DNA of 64,000 bases from JARRKC01 sp963723965. Lineage in GTDB: Bacteria > Acidobacteriota > UBA6911 > RPQK01 > JAPXNP01. This document shows positions 9,078-16,417 of this stretch, piece by piece; position 1 is the stretch's first letter; each line of letters starts with the position of its first letter. The notes under the pieces were generated by a model that saw nothing but the letters and a program-made list of their open reading frames with translations, did not search any database and was not told the origin of the DNA. The position numbers and the translations under genes were made by a program. Where the stretch lies: positions 620,001-684,000 of the forward strand of contig CAVRSV010000001.1 in the NCBI GenBank assembly GCA_963723965.1. The letters are read 5' to 3'.

Positions 9078-9982
9078 GCGCGTCGCTCCCGATAGGGGAA
9101 GAGCCTCCGGCCGAGCCAGACCCAGAGACGATCAGTGATGAAGGCCATGAGGACGATAACCAGCAGGACCAGGTAAATGTGCTCCCGAGGTCCCCGGCGC
9201 TGGGAGATGATGATGATTCCTCCGAGGCCACGACCGATATCGACCATTTCGGCCAGGATGATGTAGCTCCAGCCAATCCCGAAGCCCAGCCGAAAAGACT
9301 CGTAGATATCCGCCCAGGAGATGCCCAGGAGCACTTTCGTAACGACCTGGAGCTTGTTGGCGCCCAACGTATAGGCGGTCTTCAGGTAGACATCATCGAC
9401 ATCGTCCACCGCCTGGACGACCAGGGGGAGCAGGTAGATCACGAAGGCCAGTGCAAGGAAGGCAACCTTTTGCCCCTCTCCGGTCCCGAACAGGCTGAGG
9501 GTCAGGGGCACCAGCGCCGGAATCGGAAGATACGCCGCGAAGACCGACAGCGGGTTGAACATCGCCTTGATCTTCGAGAAGGACCCCATCAGGACTCCCA
9601 GGGGAAAGGCGATGGCGACGCCGACAACGAAGCCGCCTACGACCCGTCCGAGCGAAACGAAGGCGTTCCGCGTCAGGGCACGGTCGAACCAGAGCGAGCG
9701 GGCCGAATGCACCACCTCCAGCGGACTGGGCAGGATCGTGGGCGAGATCATCCGATCCTCCGCTCTCGGCCCCGCTGTGACGAACCACCAGAGGGCCAGG
9801 ATGAACAGGATCGGAAGCATTCCCAACAACCACCGCTGCCAGGCCGGCACCGACTCCCGGATCTGGAGAAGGGTCCCCAGCAGCCGGCCGTAGGTGGATC
9901 CGCTGCTGCCGGTCTTCTTCATGCCGGAGGGAAGATCCGGCTCTACCAGTTGCGATTCTCCTTTAACCTGCTGCTCCAGCAT
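9074..9982 (-). CDS. ABC transporter permease (SsuC/TauC/NrtB type)
   Basis: A 302-residue inner-membrane permease with a 50-residue cytosolic N-terminal extension, then about six helices. The EAA-loop region that docks the ATPase is seen in the AYTLGANKLQVVTKVLL segment, in which the typical EAA is replaced by AYT. Downstream is the conserved GWSYIILAEMVD segment, normally GWxxxVxAEM in sulfonate and nitrate permeases. It lies nine bases after the OmpA-fused binding protein and overlaps the ATPase gene by four bases. Together the three would form one importer-like complex. Confidence 0.9.
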   Translation of the reverse strand: MLEQQVKGESQLVEPDLPSGMKKTGSSGSTYGRLLGTLLQIRESVPAWQRWLLGMLPILFILALWWFVTAGPRAEDRMISPTILPSPLEVVHSARSLWFDRALTRNAFVSLGRVVGGFVVGVAIAFPLGVLMGSFSKIKAMFNPLSVFAAYLPIPALVPLTLSLFGTGEGQKVAFLALAFVIYLLPLVVQAVDDVDDVYLKTAYTLGANKLQVVTKVLLGISWADIYESFRLGFGIGWSYIILAEMVDIGRGLGGIIIISQRRGPREHIYLVLLVIVLMAFITDRLWVWLGRRLFPYRERRA

Positions 9983-9991
9983 GCTCGGATC

Positions 9992-11722
9992 TCACTGCTG
10001 TTCGGGAGGGTACACCGAGATCTCGACCCGCCGGTTCAAAGCGTTGTTGTTGGGGTCATCGGGATCCGCCGGCTCGTTCCAGCCTTTGCCTTCGACGACG
10101 AACTTGTTGGGATCGAAGCCGAATTTCTTGACCAGTGCGGTCTTGACCGAATTGGCCCGGTCCATGGAGAGAGTGCGGACGTCTTCGAAGCGGACGCCGC
10201 TGCCACGCATGGAGGCATCGGTGTGTCCCACAACGGCGATCACCGCCCGCTCGTACTGTCCCGCCAGCCGGCCGACTTTCTCGAGCGTTCCTTCGACGCT
10301 CGGATCGTACAGCGTGTTCTTGATCGGTCTTCCCGTCTCATCGTGCTGAGGCTCGTAGATATTGGCGGAGTTGGGATAGAAGTTGATGCGGATGGTCTGG
10401 GTCAGGATCGGCGCCTCGGCCTGGACGCGCGAATAGGACGTGGGTACGAACTGGGAGCGATACTCGTCCTTCTGGTTGGCAAATGTGCCCGCCGAATCCA
10501 GTTTCTTGACCACGCTGAAATCCATCACTTCGTCGAACCGTACGGGCGTATCGATCAGTCCCAGTTCCCGGTACACGAAGGTGATGTTCTTCCAGGTGCG
10601 CTCGAAGTTCGCCGCTTCATTCTGGTTCAGAAAGAAGGCCTTGTTCTCAGCGAAGTTGGTCGAGTGGGCGTCGGCCGACATGCCCTGGACCTCGTCGACC
10701 GCCATCCCGTACCCTTCGGCCATCCACTGGAAAGCCCGGGCCTTGAAGGTGTCGTCCTTCAGCTGGTCCATCGCCTTGAAGACTCCGGAGACCAGGCCCT
10801 CGATGATTTCGGGATGGTCCTTGGCGAAATCCGCGCGGGCCGCCCAGACATCGGCGATCAGCTTGTTCGCTTCCGAGGTCGTGGTGAGGATCCGGGTGCC
10901 CGGGACTTTGTCGGGGATGTTGTAGATGTCGGGTGCCCAGGAGACGCAGGCGTCGATGCTCTTGTCCGAGACGAAGGCGGCGGCTGCCTCGAAGGCCGTC
11001 GCGGTGTAGCGATGTTTGACCTCGCTCGGCTGGATGCCCGCATTCAGGAGCAGATTATTGATGAAGTACTGGGACGGGCTATTCTGGGCATAGACGATCG
11101 TTTTCCCCTTCAGGTCGCGAGCCGTCGAGATGGCTCCCCGGACGACGATACCGTCGCCTCCGTTCGACCAGTCGATCTGTTGGAAGATTCGGGGGGCCGT
11201 GCGGGAGTCCTTCATCAACTCCGGCGCGAAGAGCACCATCATGTCCAGGGTGCCCCACAGGATGTGACTCTCACCGGAGGCGAAAGTATCGCGGGCCACG
11301 ACAGGATCGTCGATCAGCTTCAGGTTGACTTTGAAGCCGTGTTCTTTGAAGAAAACGCTGTCCTCGTTCGGGCGGAAGCCGTGGTTGGCGGCGACGATGG
11401 GGAGCCAGCCGATCCAGACGTTGATGGGGAACTGGACGATCTTCTCCTTCTCGTCCCACTTGTAGGCACTGACGCCCTGAACCGGGGGCAACTTTTCAGC
11501 GGGCCTGTAGGTGTATTCGTTGACGGTCGTGATTCCCGCGGAATCCGGCGCCTCGTACTTGCCCACCTGGTTCTGGAACTGGGCCAGGTCGACGTTGCCC
11601 GGCCCCTGTTCGCCCGGGGCGATCCAGTCCCAGAAGTAGTAGCCGGCTCCAGCGAGGAGCGCCACCACGAACAGGGCGATTACGATTTTCCCCAATACGG
11701 TCGGACCTGCCTTTTCAGCCAT
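9992..11722 (-). CDS. Membrane-anchored substrate-binding protein fused to an OmpA domain
   Basis: A 576-residue two-domain protein. Residues 8-32 are a single hydrophobic helix (VLGKIVIALFVVALLAGAGY) with no lipobox or obvious cleavage site, so it is probably an uncleaved anchor. Residues about 80-420 are an NMT1/SsuA-like type II binding protein (INVWIGWLPIVAANHG, then LKGKTIVYAQNSPSQYF). Residues about 440-576 are an OmpA-like peptidoglycan-binding domain, with VVGHTDAS and NNALNRRVEI containing the Asp and Arg that usually grip diaminopimelate. ATG 11722 (GGAG seven bases upstream) is preferred to an in-frame start two codons earlier. Databases annotate such fusions as phosphate ABC transporter substrate-binding/OmpA family. 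The ligand is unknown. Confidence 0.85.
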   Translation of the reverse strand: MAEKAGPTVLGKIVIALFVVALLAGAGYYFWDWIAPGEQGPGNVDLAQFQNQVGKYEAPDSAGITTVNEYTYRPAEKLPPVQGVSAYKWDEKEKIVQFPINVWIGWLPIVAANHGFRPNEDSVFFKEHGFKVNLKLIDDPVVARDTFASGESHILWGTLDMMVLFAPELMKDSRTAPRIFQQIDWSNGGDGIVVRGAISTARDLKGKTIVYAQNSPSQYFINNLLLNAGIQPSEVKHRYTATAFEAAAAFVSDKSIDACVSWAPDIYNIPDKVPGTRILTTTSEANKLIADVWAARADFAKDHPEIIEGLVSGVFKAMDQLKDDTFKARAFQWMAEGYGMAVDEVQGMSADAHSTNFAENKAFFLNQNEAANFERTWKNITFVYRELGLIDTPVRFDEVMDFSVVKKLDSAGTFANQKDEYRSQFVPTSYSRVQAEAPILTQTIRINFYPNSANIYEPQHDETGRPIKNTLYDPSVEGTLEKVGRLAGQYERAVIAVVGHTDASMRGSGVRFEDVRTLSMDRANSVKTALVKKFGFDPNKFVVEGKGWNEPADPDDPNNNALNRRVEISVYPPEQQ

Positions 11723-11775
11723 TGTCATTCTCCGGGTCAGATTTCATGCTGTGACGAGACGCCTGCGGGCTGCTG

Positions 11776-12534
11776 TCAGCCTTCGGCCAACTCGGGCCCC
11801 ATGTCCTTGACGGGGGCTGCCTGCGGCTTGACTTCCTTTTCGGCAGCTTCCGGCGGAATCTCCAGCCCGTAGGCCGCCGCAAACTCGGTCAGGGCTTGAT
11901 CTGCCATCGCCTTTTGCTCCGCTTCCTGGAGTTCCACGCCGCTCACATCGATCGAGGAAGAGGCGACGCGGGCCCGGCCGGCCGCCTTGTCCCGGCGCTC
12001 GGTCAAGTACTCCTCCACCCTTGCGATGGTGTCCCCCGAACCGCCGATCGAGGTGATCATCCCCTGAGCCATTTCCTGAAGCTCCGCCTGGGCCTCCATC
12101 AGTTCGGTCTCCGAGATCATGCGCTTCAGCGATTCGATCTTCTGCCGGGCCTCCTTGATCGCCACATCGCGGGTCTTGACCAGCTTCTGGTAGGTCTGTT
12201 CTGCGGCCTCCAGCTGCTGGCGGTTCTCCTCGAGCTGTTCCTTGACCGTCCGGAGCTGCAGGGCGTACTGGCCCGCAATCTCGCGGTTGCCGGCCTTCAG
12301 GTTGGCGGCGGCCTTACCCGCCAGTTCCCGTTCCTGGGTCTCCAGGTTCTTCACCTGCCGCATCAGTCGTTCGACAAAGCCGGCATGGTTGGCGAGGTTG
12401 TCGTTGAAGCGGGCGATCTGCTTGCGGAGATTCTCTTTCTCCGCTTCGATCAGGGCCCGTGGATTTGCTTTCTCGATGCCGGAGATGAACAGGCTGAGAA
12501 AGCCTCGAAAGAGGTTGGCAATTCGGTTGAGCAT
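11776..12534 (-). CDS. pspA: PspA/IM30 (Vipp1) family membrane-remodelling protein
   Basis: A 252-residue, almost wholly helical protein. It begins with an amphipathic segment (MLNRIANLFRGFLSLFISGIE), followed by the family signature of a long coiled coil (NPRALIEAEKENLRKQI, MRQVKNLETQERELAGKAA). A further helix carries VARVEEYL, and the tail is Pro-rich. PspA proteins are homologues of eukaryotic ESCRT-III; they bind damaged inner membrane through the N-terminal helix and polymerise. This is the first gene of a six-gene minus-strand operon, 53 bases ahead of the OmpA-fused binding protein. An AGGGGG Shine-Dalgarno lies five bases before the ATG. No pspF, pspB or pspC is nearby. Confidence 0.9.
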   Translation of the reverse strand: MLNRIANLFRGFLSLFISGIEKANPRALIEAEKENLRKQIARFNDNLANHAGFVERLMRQVKNLETQERELAGKAAANLKAGNREIAGQYALQLRTVKEQLEENRQQLEAAEQTYQKLVKTRDVAIKEARQKIESLKRMISETELMEAQAELQEMAQGMITSIGGSGDTIARVEEYLTERRDKAAGRARVASSSIDVSGVELQEAEQKAMADQALTEFAAAYGLEIPPEAAEKEVKPQAAPVKDMGPELAEG

Positions 12535-12689
12535 GGAACCCCCCTGTCCTCGTGCGCCCTCGATCCGCGAACGGGTTTCCTGGATTCACCGGTCGAGGCA
12601 TACGGGTCCGGACATGGACCTGCCCGGTTGCCGAAAATCTGCCCAGGGTCTCCAGGTGTCTTCAGGCGCTTCCTCGAGTTTCACCGAGG

Positions 12690-12718
12690 ATTATAACCAT
12701 GAACCTGTACGATGACAT
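12690..12718 (-). promoter_or_regulatory. Probable sigma-70 promoter of the pspA operon
   Basis: On the minus strand a perfect TATAAT (12695 to 12690) is preceded, after 17 bases, by ATGTCA (12718 to 12713), which matches four of six positions of TTGACA. Transcription would start near 12683, about 150 bases before pspA. No sigma-54-type GG-N10-GC element was found here, unlike the enterobacterial psp promoter. Confidence 0.5.
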
Positions 12719-12851
12719 GTAATAAGTCATTCAATGGCAGTATCCGTGCCGGAGCGGTCGGCGTCGGACTTCCGATCTCCGGGATCCCAAACGGTGGAGC
12801 CCGAGATTCCTCCGCTCTCTCTTTCTTCTCGGCTTCATCGGGTCCAGGGAT

Positions 12852-12857
12852 TAAGAT
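12852..12857 (+). promoter_or_regulatory. -10-like box before the HEPN gene
   Basis: TAAGAT ends exactly six bases before the HEPN ATG at 12864, so a transcript would start at or next to the A of the ATG (leaderless). No good -35 box is visible. Confidence 0.35.
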
Positions 12858-12863
12858 TGTGGG

Positions 12864-13253
12864 ATGGCGAATCGCTATCGGGACTGGTTTCGCCAGGCCG
12901 AGGCCGATCTCAGGCACGCTCGGAATGCCATGGCATCGGAGAGCTATGAGTGGAGCTGCTTCGCGGCCCAGCAGTCGGCTGAGAAGGCCGTGAAGGCGGT
13001 TTTCGAGAAGCACGGCAAACAGGCCTGGGGGCACACGGTGTCGCTTCTCCTGGGTGAACTCTCCAGGAGCGCCGGAGTACCGCCGGAGCTGATCGAGAAA
13101 GCCAAGATACTGGACAAGTACTACATCCCGGCCCGGTATCCGAACGGATTCGAATCCGGCGCTCCCGTGGATTTCTTCATCCGAACGGAGGCGGAACAGG
13201 CGATTGATGACGCAGCCGAGATCATCGAGTTCTGTCGAGATCAAATCGATTGA
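12864..13253 (+). CDS. HEPN-domain protein (toxin partner of an MNT/HEPN pair)
   Basis: A 129-residue helical HEPN protein. It has the features of the MNT-associated branch: the N-terminal WFRQAEADLRHA helix, the CFAAQQSAEKAVKA helix, a GHTVSLLL helix and the DKYYIPARYPNG segment near residue 90. In studied pairs HEPN proteins are RNases or targets of nucleotide transfer, and the MNT partner adds AMP to a conserved Tyr and so neutralises them. An RX4-6H RNase motif is not clear to me here. The nucleotidyltransferase gene overlaps its 3' end by 47 bases. The pair sits just upstream of, and divergent from, the pspA operon. Confidence 0.85.
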   Translation: MANRYRDWFRQAEADLRHARNAMASESYEWSCFAAQQSAEKAVKAVFEKHGKQAWGHTVSLLLGELSRSAGVPPELIEKAKILDKYYIPARYPNGFESGAPVDFFIRTEAEQAIDDAAEIIEFCRDQID

Positions 13254-13563
13254 CCGCCGCCGGGTGGAAGCGGCGGTTGCCGAGTACGTCGCCGATCTCC
13301 GCGAGGATCATCCTGAGGTGGAGCGCGTCATCTGGTTCGGTTCCTGGGTCGGGGGGCTGCCCTCCGTGGGAAGCGACGTCGACCTCTGCGTCGTGGTTTC
13401 TGCGTCCCCGGAACGGCCGCGCGATCGCATCCCCCATTTTCTGCCGGATCGATTTCCCACCGGTCTGGATCTCCTCGTCTTTACCGCAGAGGAGTTCCGC
13501 CTCCTCCCCGAGCGGTCCCTTTCCCTGTTCGAGGCGATTTCGCTGGGGAAGGAAGTCGCATAG
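13207..13563 (+). CDS. MNT-type minimal nucleotidyltransferase (antitoxin)
   Basis: A 118-residue pol-beta-superfamily nucleotidyltransferase. The core motif is GSWVGG followed by GSDVDLCVV, i.e. the GS-x(n)-D-x-D arrangement of MNT antitoxins, with a later Asp in GLDLLVF completing the metal-binding triad. It would adenylylate the HEPN partner. The start is taken at ATG 13207 inside the HEPN gene; a TTG one codon earlier is possible. The 47-base overlap suggests coupled translation. Confidence 0.8.
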   Translation: MTQPRSSSSVEIKSIDRRRVEAAVAEYVADLREDHPEVERVIWFGSWVGGLPSVGSDVDLCVVVSASPERPRDRIPHFLPDRFPTGLDLLVFTAEEFRLLPERSLSLFEAISLGKEVA

Positions 13564-13638
13564 GGCAGTGGCGAAGGAGCCGTGCGTCGGGGGGACCAGT
13601 TCTCGTCAACCTTCGACAAGTTCGCTAAGGAGAGGGAT

Positions 13639-15702
13639 ATGTTGGCTGCGCTTCTGGGACTGGTGACTCTGACAGCCGCCTCGACGGCACCTCTCGTACT
13701 CGAGGCCGAGGACGCGACCCTGGTCGATGTGACGGTAGGGTCCTCCCTGGTTGGCTACTCAGGCGCCGGATACGTCCAGGGATTCACGAACGACACGGGC
13801 ACCGTCGAGTTCCACTTCTCGGTCGATTCCGGGCTCTACGAGCTGGCAATCGGGTACGCAACTCCCTCGGGTTCGAAGGGCTACGAACTTCAGGTCAACG
13901 ACACGCACTCGACCGGTTTGCTCGATGAGGTGCAGGGCTTCGGCGAGCAAGGGGCCGGCAAGTATGAGCTCCACCAGGGCGCGAACACGATCATCATCGG
14001 CAAGGGCTGGGGCTGGTACTATCTCGACTACATCAAATTGACGCCCGCCACCGTCAGCCGGCCTTCGAAGCCCCCCAAGACGCTGATCGATCCCCGGGCG
14101 ACTCCTTCGACGAGATCGCTTTTCGCGTACCTCGTGGACCTGTTCGGACGCAAGATCCTCTCGGGTCAGCAGTCGATGGACGAGGTCGAATACGTCCAGG
14201 GCGTGACCGGCAAGACACCCGCCATCGGGGCCTTCGACCTGATCGACTACTCGCCGTCGCGGATCCAGTTCGGAGCCCTGCCCTGGGGTTCCTCCGAGAG
14301 CTGGATCGACTGGCTGCAGGCTGGAGACGGGATCGTCACGCTGTGCTGGCACTGGAACGCTCCCGACGATCTGATCAACCAAAAAGACAAGGAGTGGTGG
14401 CGAGGCTTTTACACCTCCGCGACGACCTTTGACCTGGCGGCGGCGCTGGCCGATCCTCAATCCGTTCACTACCAGCATCTCCTGCGGGACATCGACGCCA
14501 TCGCCGTGGAGCTTCAGAAGTTCGAGGATGCCGACGTCCCCGTCCTGTGGCGACCGCTGCACGAGGCCTCGGGTGGCTGGTTCTGGTGGGGCGCCTCGGG
14601 TCCGGAGGCATTCAAGGAACTGTGGCGGCTGATGGTGGACCGCCTCGTCAACGTTCACGGCCTGCACAATCTGATCTGGGTCTACACCTCCGGCGACCCC
14701 GACTGGTATCCCGGCGACGCCTACGTGGATGTGGTCTCCCTCGACATCTACACCGACCCGTCCTCGAGCATGAGCGGCGAGTGGGAAGACATCCTGGCCT
14801 CCTTCGACGGACGCAAGCTGATCACTCTGTCCGAGTCGGGCACGCTTCCTGATCCGGACAAGGTCCGGACTTTTGCGACCTGGTGGTCCTGGTTCGCGGT
14901 TTGGAGCGGTCCAGAGTTCATCCGCGCCGTCGATCGGAGCTTCCTGACCCGTGTCTATGCCGACGAAGATGTGATCACCCGGGACGAGCTGCCCGACTGG
15001 CGGAGCTACTCAGCGGCCCTCTACTTCGCGCAGTTCGCCGACGGCGCAGGCCTGACCAGCGAACTGATTGTCTCCAACGACGATGCCGCCACCGAAGTGC
15101 ACGTCGCGGTACGCCCCCACGACGAGCAAGGCGTCCCCATGGCCATTCGCTTCAACGGCGACACACCGACCGAGGTGCTCGAGGCCACGATTCCCCCGGC
15201 CGGAATGCGGGTCTTCGCCACTGACTCCCGGGATCCGGGCCTGCGTCTCGGTTCCGTCGAAGTCGCGGCCGACGGCCCCGTCACGGGAGTCGTGGTCTTC
15301 GCGGGGCCGGGCCTCGGGCTGGCCGGCGTGGGCAGCAGCGTCGAACTGGCCGGCGGTTTCTCCGCTCCCGTCGTCGCAGACACGAGCCGGGGCATCCGGA
15401 CGGGTCTGGCGATCATGAACCTGGAGCTGGAGCCGACGTCCTGTTCCTTTGTGCTCCTGGACGCGGACGGAACGGAATCGGCCACGTCGGATGGGCAGCT
15501 CTCCTCCGGATCCCGCAGCGTTTCCCCCTGGGCGTCCAAGGGACATGCCTCGTTCTTCGTGGACGAGCTCCGCTGGACTCCTTCGGTGGATTTGTCCTCC
15601 TTCCAGGGGACCGTGCGTGTTCTTTGCGACGGACGAACGGCCGCGACCGCCCTGCAGGTCCGCCCGGGCCAGTTCGCGACCTTGCCGGTCCGGCCCGAGT
15701 AA
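13639..15702 (+). CDS. Secreted GH26 beta-mannanase-like enzyme with N-terminal CBM
   Basis: A 687-residue exported enzyme. The N-terminus is a signal peptide (MLAALLGLVTLTAAS). Residues 20-135 form a CBM35/CBM6-like beta-sandwich (LEAEDATLV, WGWYYLDYIKL). Residues 145-470 form a GH26 barrel, with the acid/base Glu309 in WRPLHEASGGWFWWG and the nucleophile Glu399 in ITLSESGT. Residues 470-687 are beta-rich and unrecognised. GH26 enzymes hydrolyse beta-1,4-mannans. AGGAGAG precedes ATG 13639 by a few bases; the frame extends 57 bases further upstream without a better start. It lies alone downstream of the HEPN/MNT pair, with no visible mannan-utilisation neighbours. Confidence 0.85.
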   Translation: MLAALLGLVTLTAASTAPLVLEAEDATLVDVTVGSSLVGYSGAGYVQGFTNDTGTVEFHFSVDSGLYELAIGYATPSGSKGYELQVNDTHSTGLLDEVQGFGEQGAGKYELHQGANTIIIGKGWGWYYLDYIKLTPATVSRPSKPPKTLIDPRATPSTRSLFAYLVDLFGRKILSGQQSMDEVEYVQGVTGKTPAIGAFDLIDYSPSRIQFGALPWGSSESWIDWLQAGDGIVTLCWHWNAPDDLINQKDKEWWRGFYTSATTFDLAAALADPQSVHYQHLLRDIDAIAVELQKFEDADVPVLWRPLHEASGGWFWWGASGPEAFKELWRLMVDRLVNVHGLHNLIWVYTSGDPDWYPGDAYVDVVSLDIYTDPSSSMSGEWEDILASFDGRKLITLSESGTLPDPDKVRTFATWWSWFAVWSGPEFIRAVDRSFLTRVYADEDVITRDELPDWRSYSAALYFAQFADGAGLTSELIVSNDDAATEVHVAVRPHDEQGVPMAIRFNGDTPTEVLEATIPPAGMRVFATDSRDPGLRLGSVEVAADGPVTGVVVFAGPGLGLAGVGSSVELAGGFSAPVVADTSRGIRTGLAIMNLELEPTSCSFVLLDADGTESATSDGQLSSGSRSVSPWASKGHASFFVDELRWTPSVDLSSFQGTVRVLCDGRTAATALQVRPGQFATLPVRPE

Positions 15703-15811
15703 GGGGCGGGACCTTTCCGCCGCCGGGGCGACATTACGCATGTCCGCGACCTCCTGGGATATAGTGGTTCCCAGCGAGGAACACTTCGGACGACGGAAGT
15801 GCCGCACGCCG

Positions 15812-16189
15812 ATGTCGAAATCGACTCACCGGACTCTATTGTCTGCAGCTTTATTGCTGGCCCTCAGCGTGGTGCCGCCGCCCTTGTCGCGGCCGGTGTT
15901 GCGTCAGCGTCCCTTTCTACCTGCGGTGCTGGATGCCGCGAACCCCGGAATCGTGGAGAGCGTACCCGGCGTCTCCCGATCGGTCACATATCTGAGGACG
16001 TCTCTCCGACTGCTATCGGTCAGCTATCTGCTGCGAGCCGGCGACGCCGGCCGCAAGGCGTACTGCGGAGAACCCGACGCCGCGGCTGTCCCCATTGCCG
16101 TCCTTGTGGTCGATTGCGACCGTTCCCCCCCGATGTCCCACCTTCCTGCCCCTACCTCTGTTCTGTTTGATTCGCTCGAAGTGTCTTGA
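15812..16189 (+). CDS. Possible small exported protein, unknown
   Basis: A 125-codon frame in an otherwise empty stretch (15703-16208). It begins with Lys/Arg, then a hydrophobic core LLSAALLLALSVV followed by prolines, which could be a signal peptide. The remainder has no motif that I recognise, and codon use is only weakly biased to G or C at third positions. No clear Shine-Dalgarno precedes ATG 15812. It may be a chance frame; the surrounding 500 bases hold nothing else that I can name. Confidence 0.3.
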   Translation: MSKSTHRTLLSAALLLALSVVPPPLSRPVLRQRPFLPAVLDAANPGIVESVPGVSRSVTYLRTSLRLLSVSYLLRAGDAGRKAYCGEPDAAAVPIAVLVVDCDRSPPMSHLPAPTSVLFDSLEVS

Positions 16190-16208
16190 TTGTGAAAGGT
16201 GGTGAGCC

Positions 16209-16313
16209 ATGGAGTTCTCGGCTTATCAGATCATAGCGTGGTTGTTCATCGTTGCGGCCATCGCGGCTGTGGTGATGCTGCACAGGTCGGAGAAGAAGAA
16301 ACGGAAGCAGTGA
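16209..16313 (+). CDS. Single-helix microprotein upstream of the NSS transporter
   Basis: A 34-residue frame, ATG 16209 to TGA 16311-16313, preceded by AGGTGG a few bases upstream. It consists of a hydrophobic helix (AYQIIAWLFIVAAIAAVVML) followed by a strongly basic tail (HRSEKKKRKQ), predicting one inner-membrane span with the C-terminus in the cytosol. It lies 104 bases before the transporter start. Small single-span subunits are known for bacterial NSS methionine/alanine importers (MetS), so an accessory role is plausible. It does not show MetS sequence features as clearly as the gene at 18043. Confidence 0.55.
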   Translation: MEFSAYQIIAWLFIVAAIAAVVMLHRSEKKKRKQ

Positions 16314-16417
16314 TTCCAGCCGGATACTGAGCATCGACCGGACGACTGCCGACCCATCGGCGGCGTCCGGTCGAAGTCCTGGCTCGGGTCCGGAGGCTGC
16401 ACGGAAGACAGACGCCG

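Larger units (their letters stand above)
12535..12863. other. Non-coding divergent region between pspA and the HEPN gene
   Basis: There are 329 bases without a credible gene. The half next to the HEPN gene holds a TAAGAT box just before its ATG. The pspA side holds a minus-strand promoter-like pair at 12690-12718, leaving a leader of about 150 bases before pspA. No repeat, tRNA or riboswitch was recognised. Confidence 0.6.

Noticed and set aside
9044..11872. A 942-codon open frame on the plus strand opposite the permease and the OmpA-fused binding protein
   Set aside because: It is the antisense reading of two clearly coding genes in GC-rich DNA, with arginine- and glycine-rich content and no fold motif.
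13139..13154. tRNA T-arm-like sequence GAACGGATTCGAATCC
   Set aside because: It lies inside the HEPN coding sequence and no acceptor or anticodon arms fold around it.
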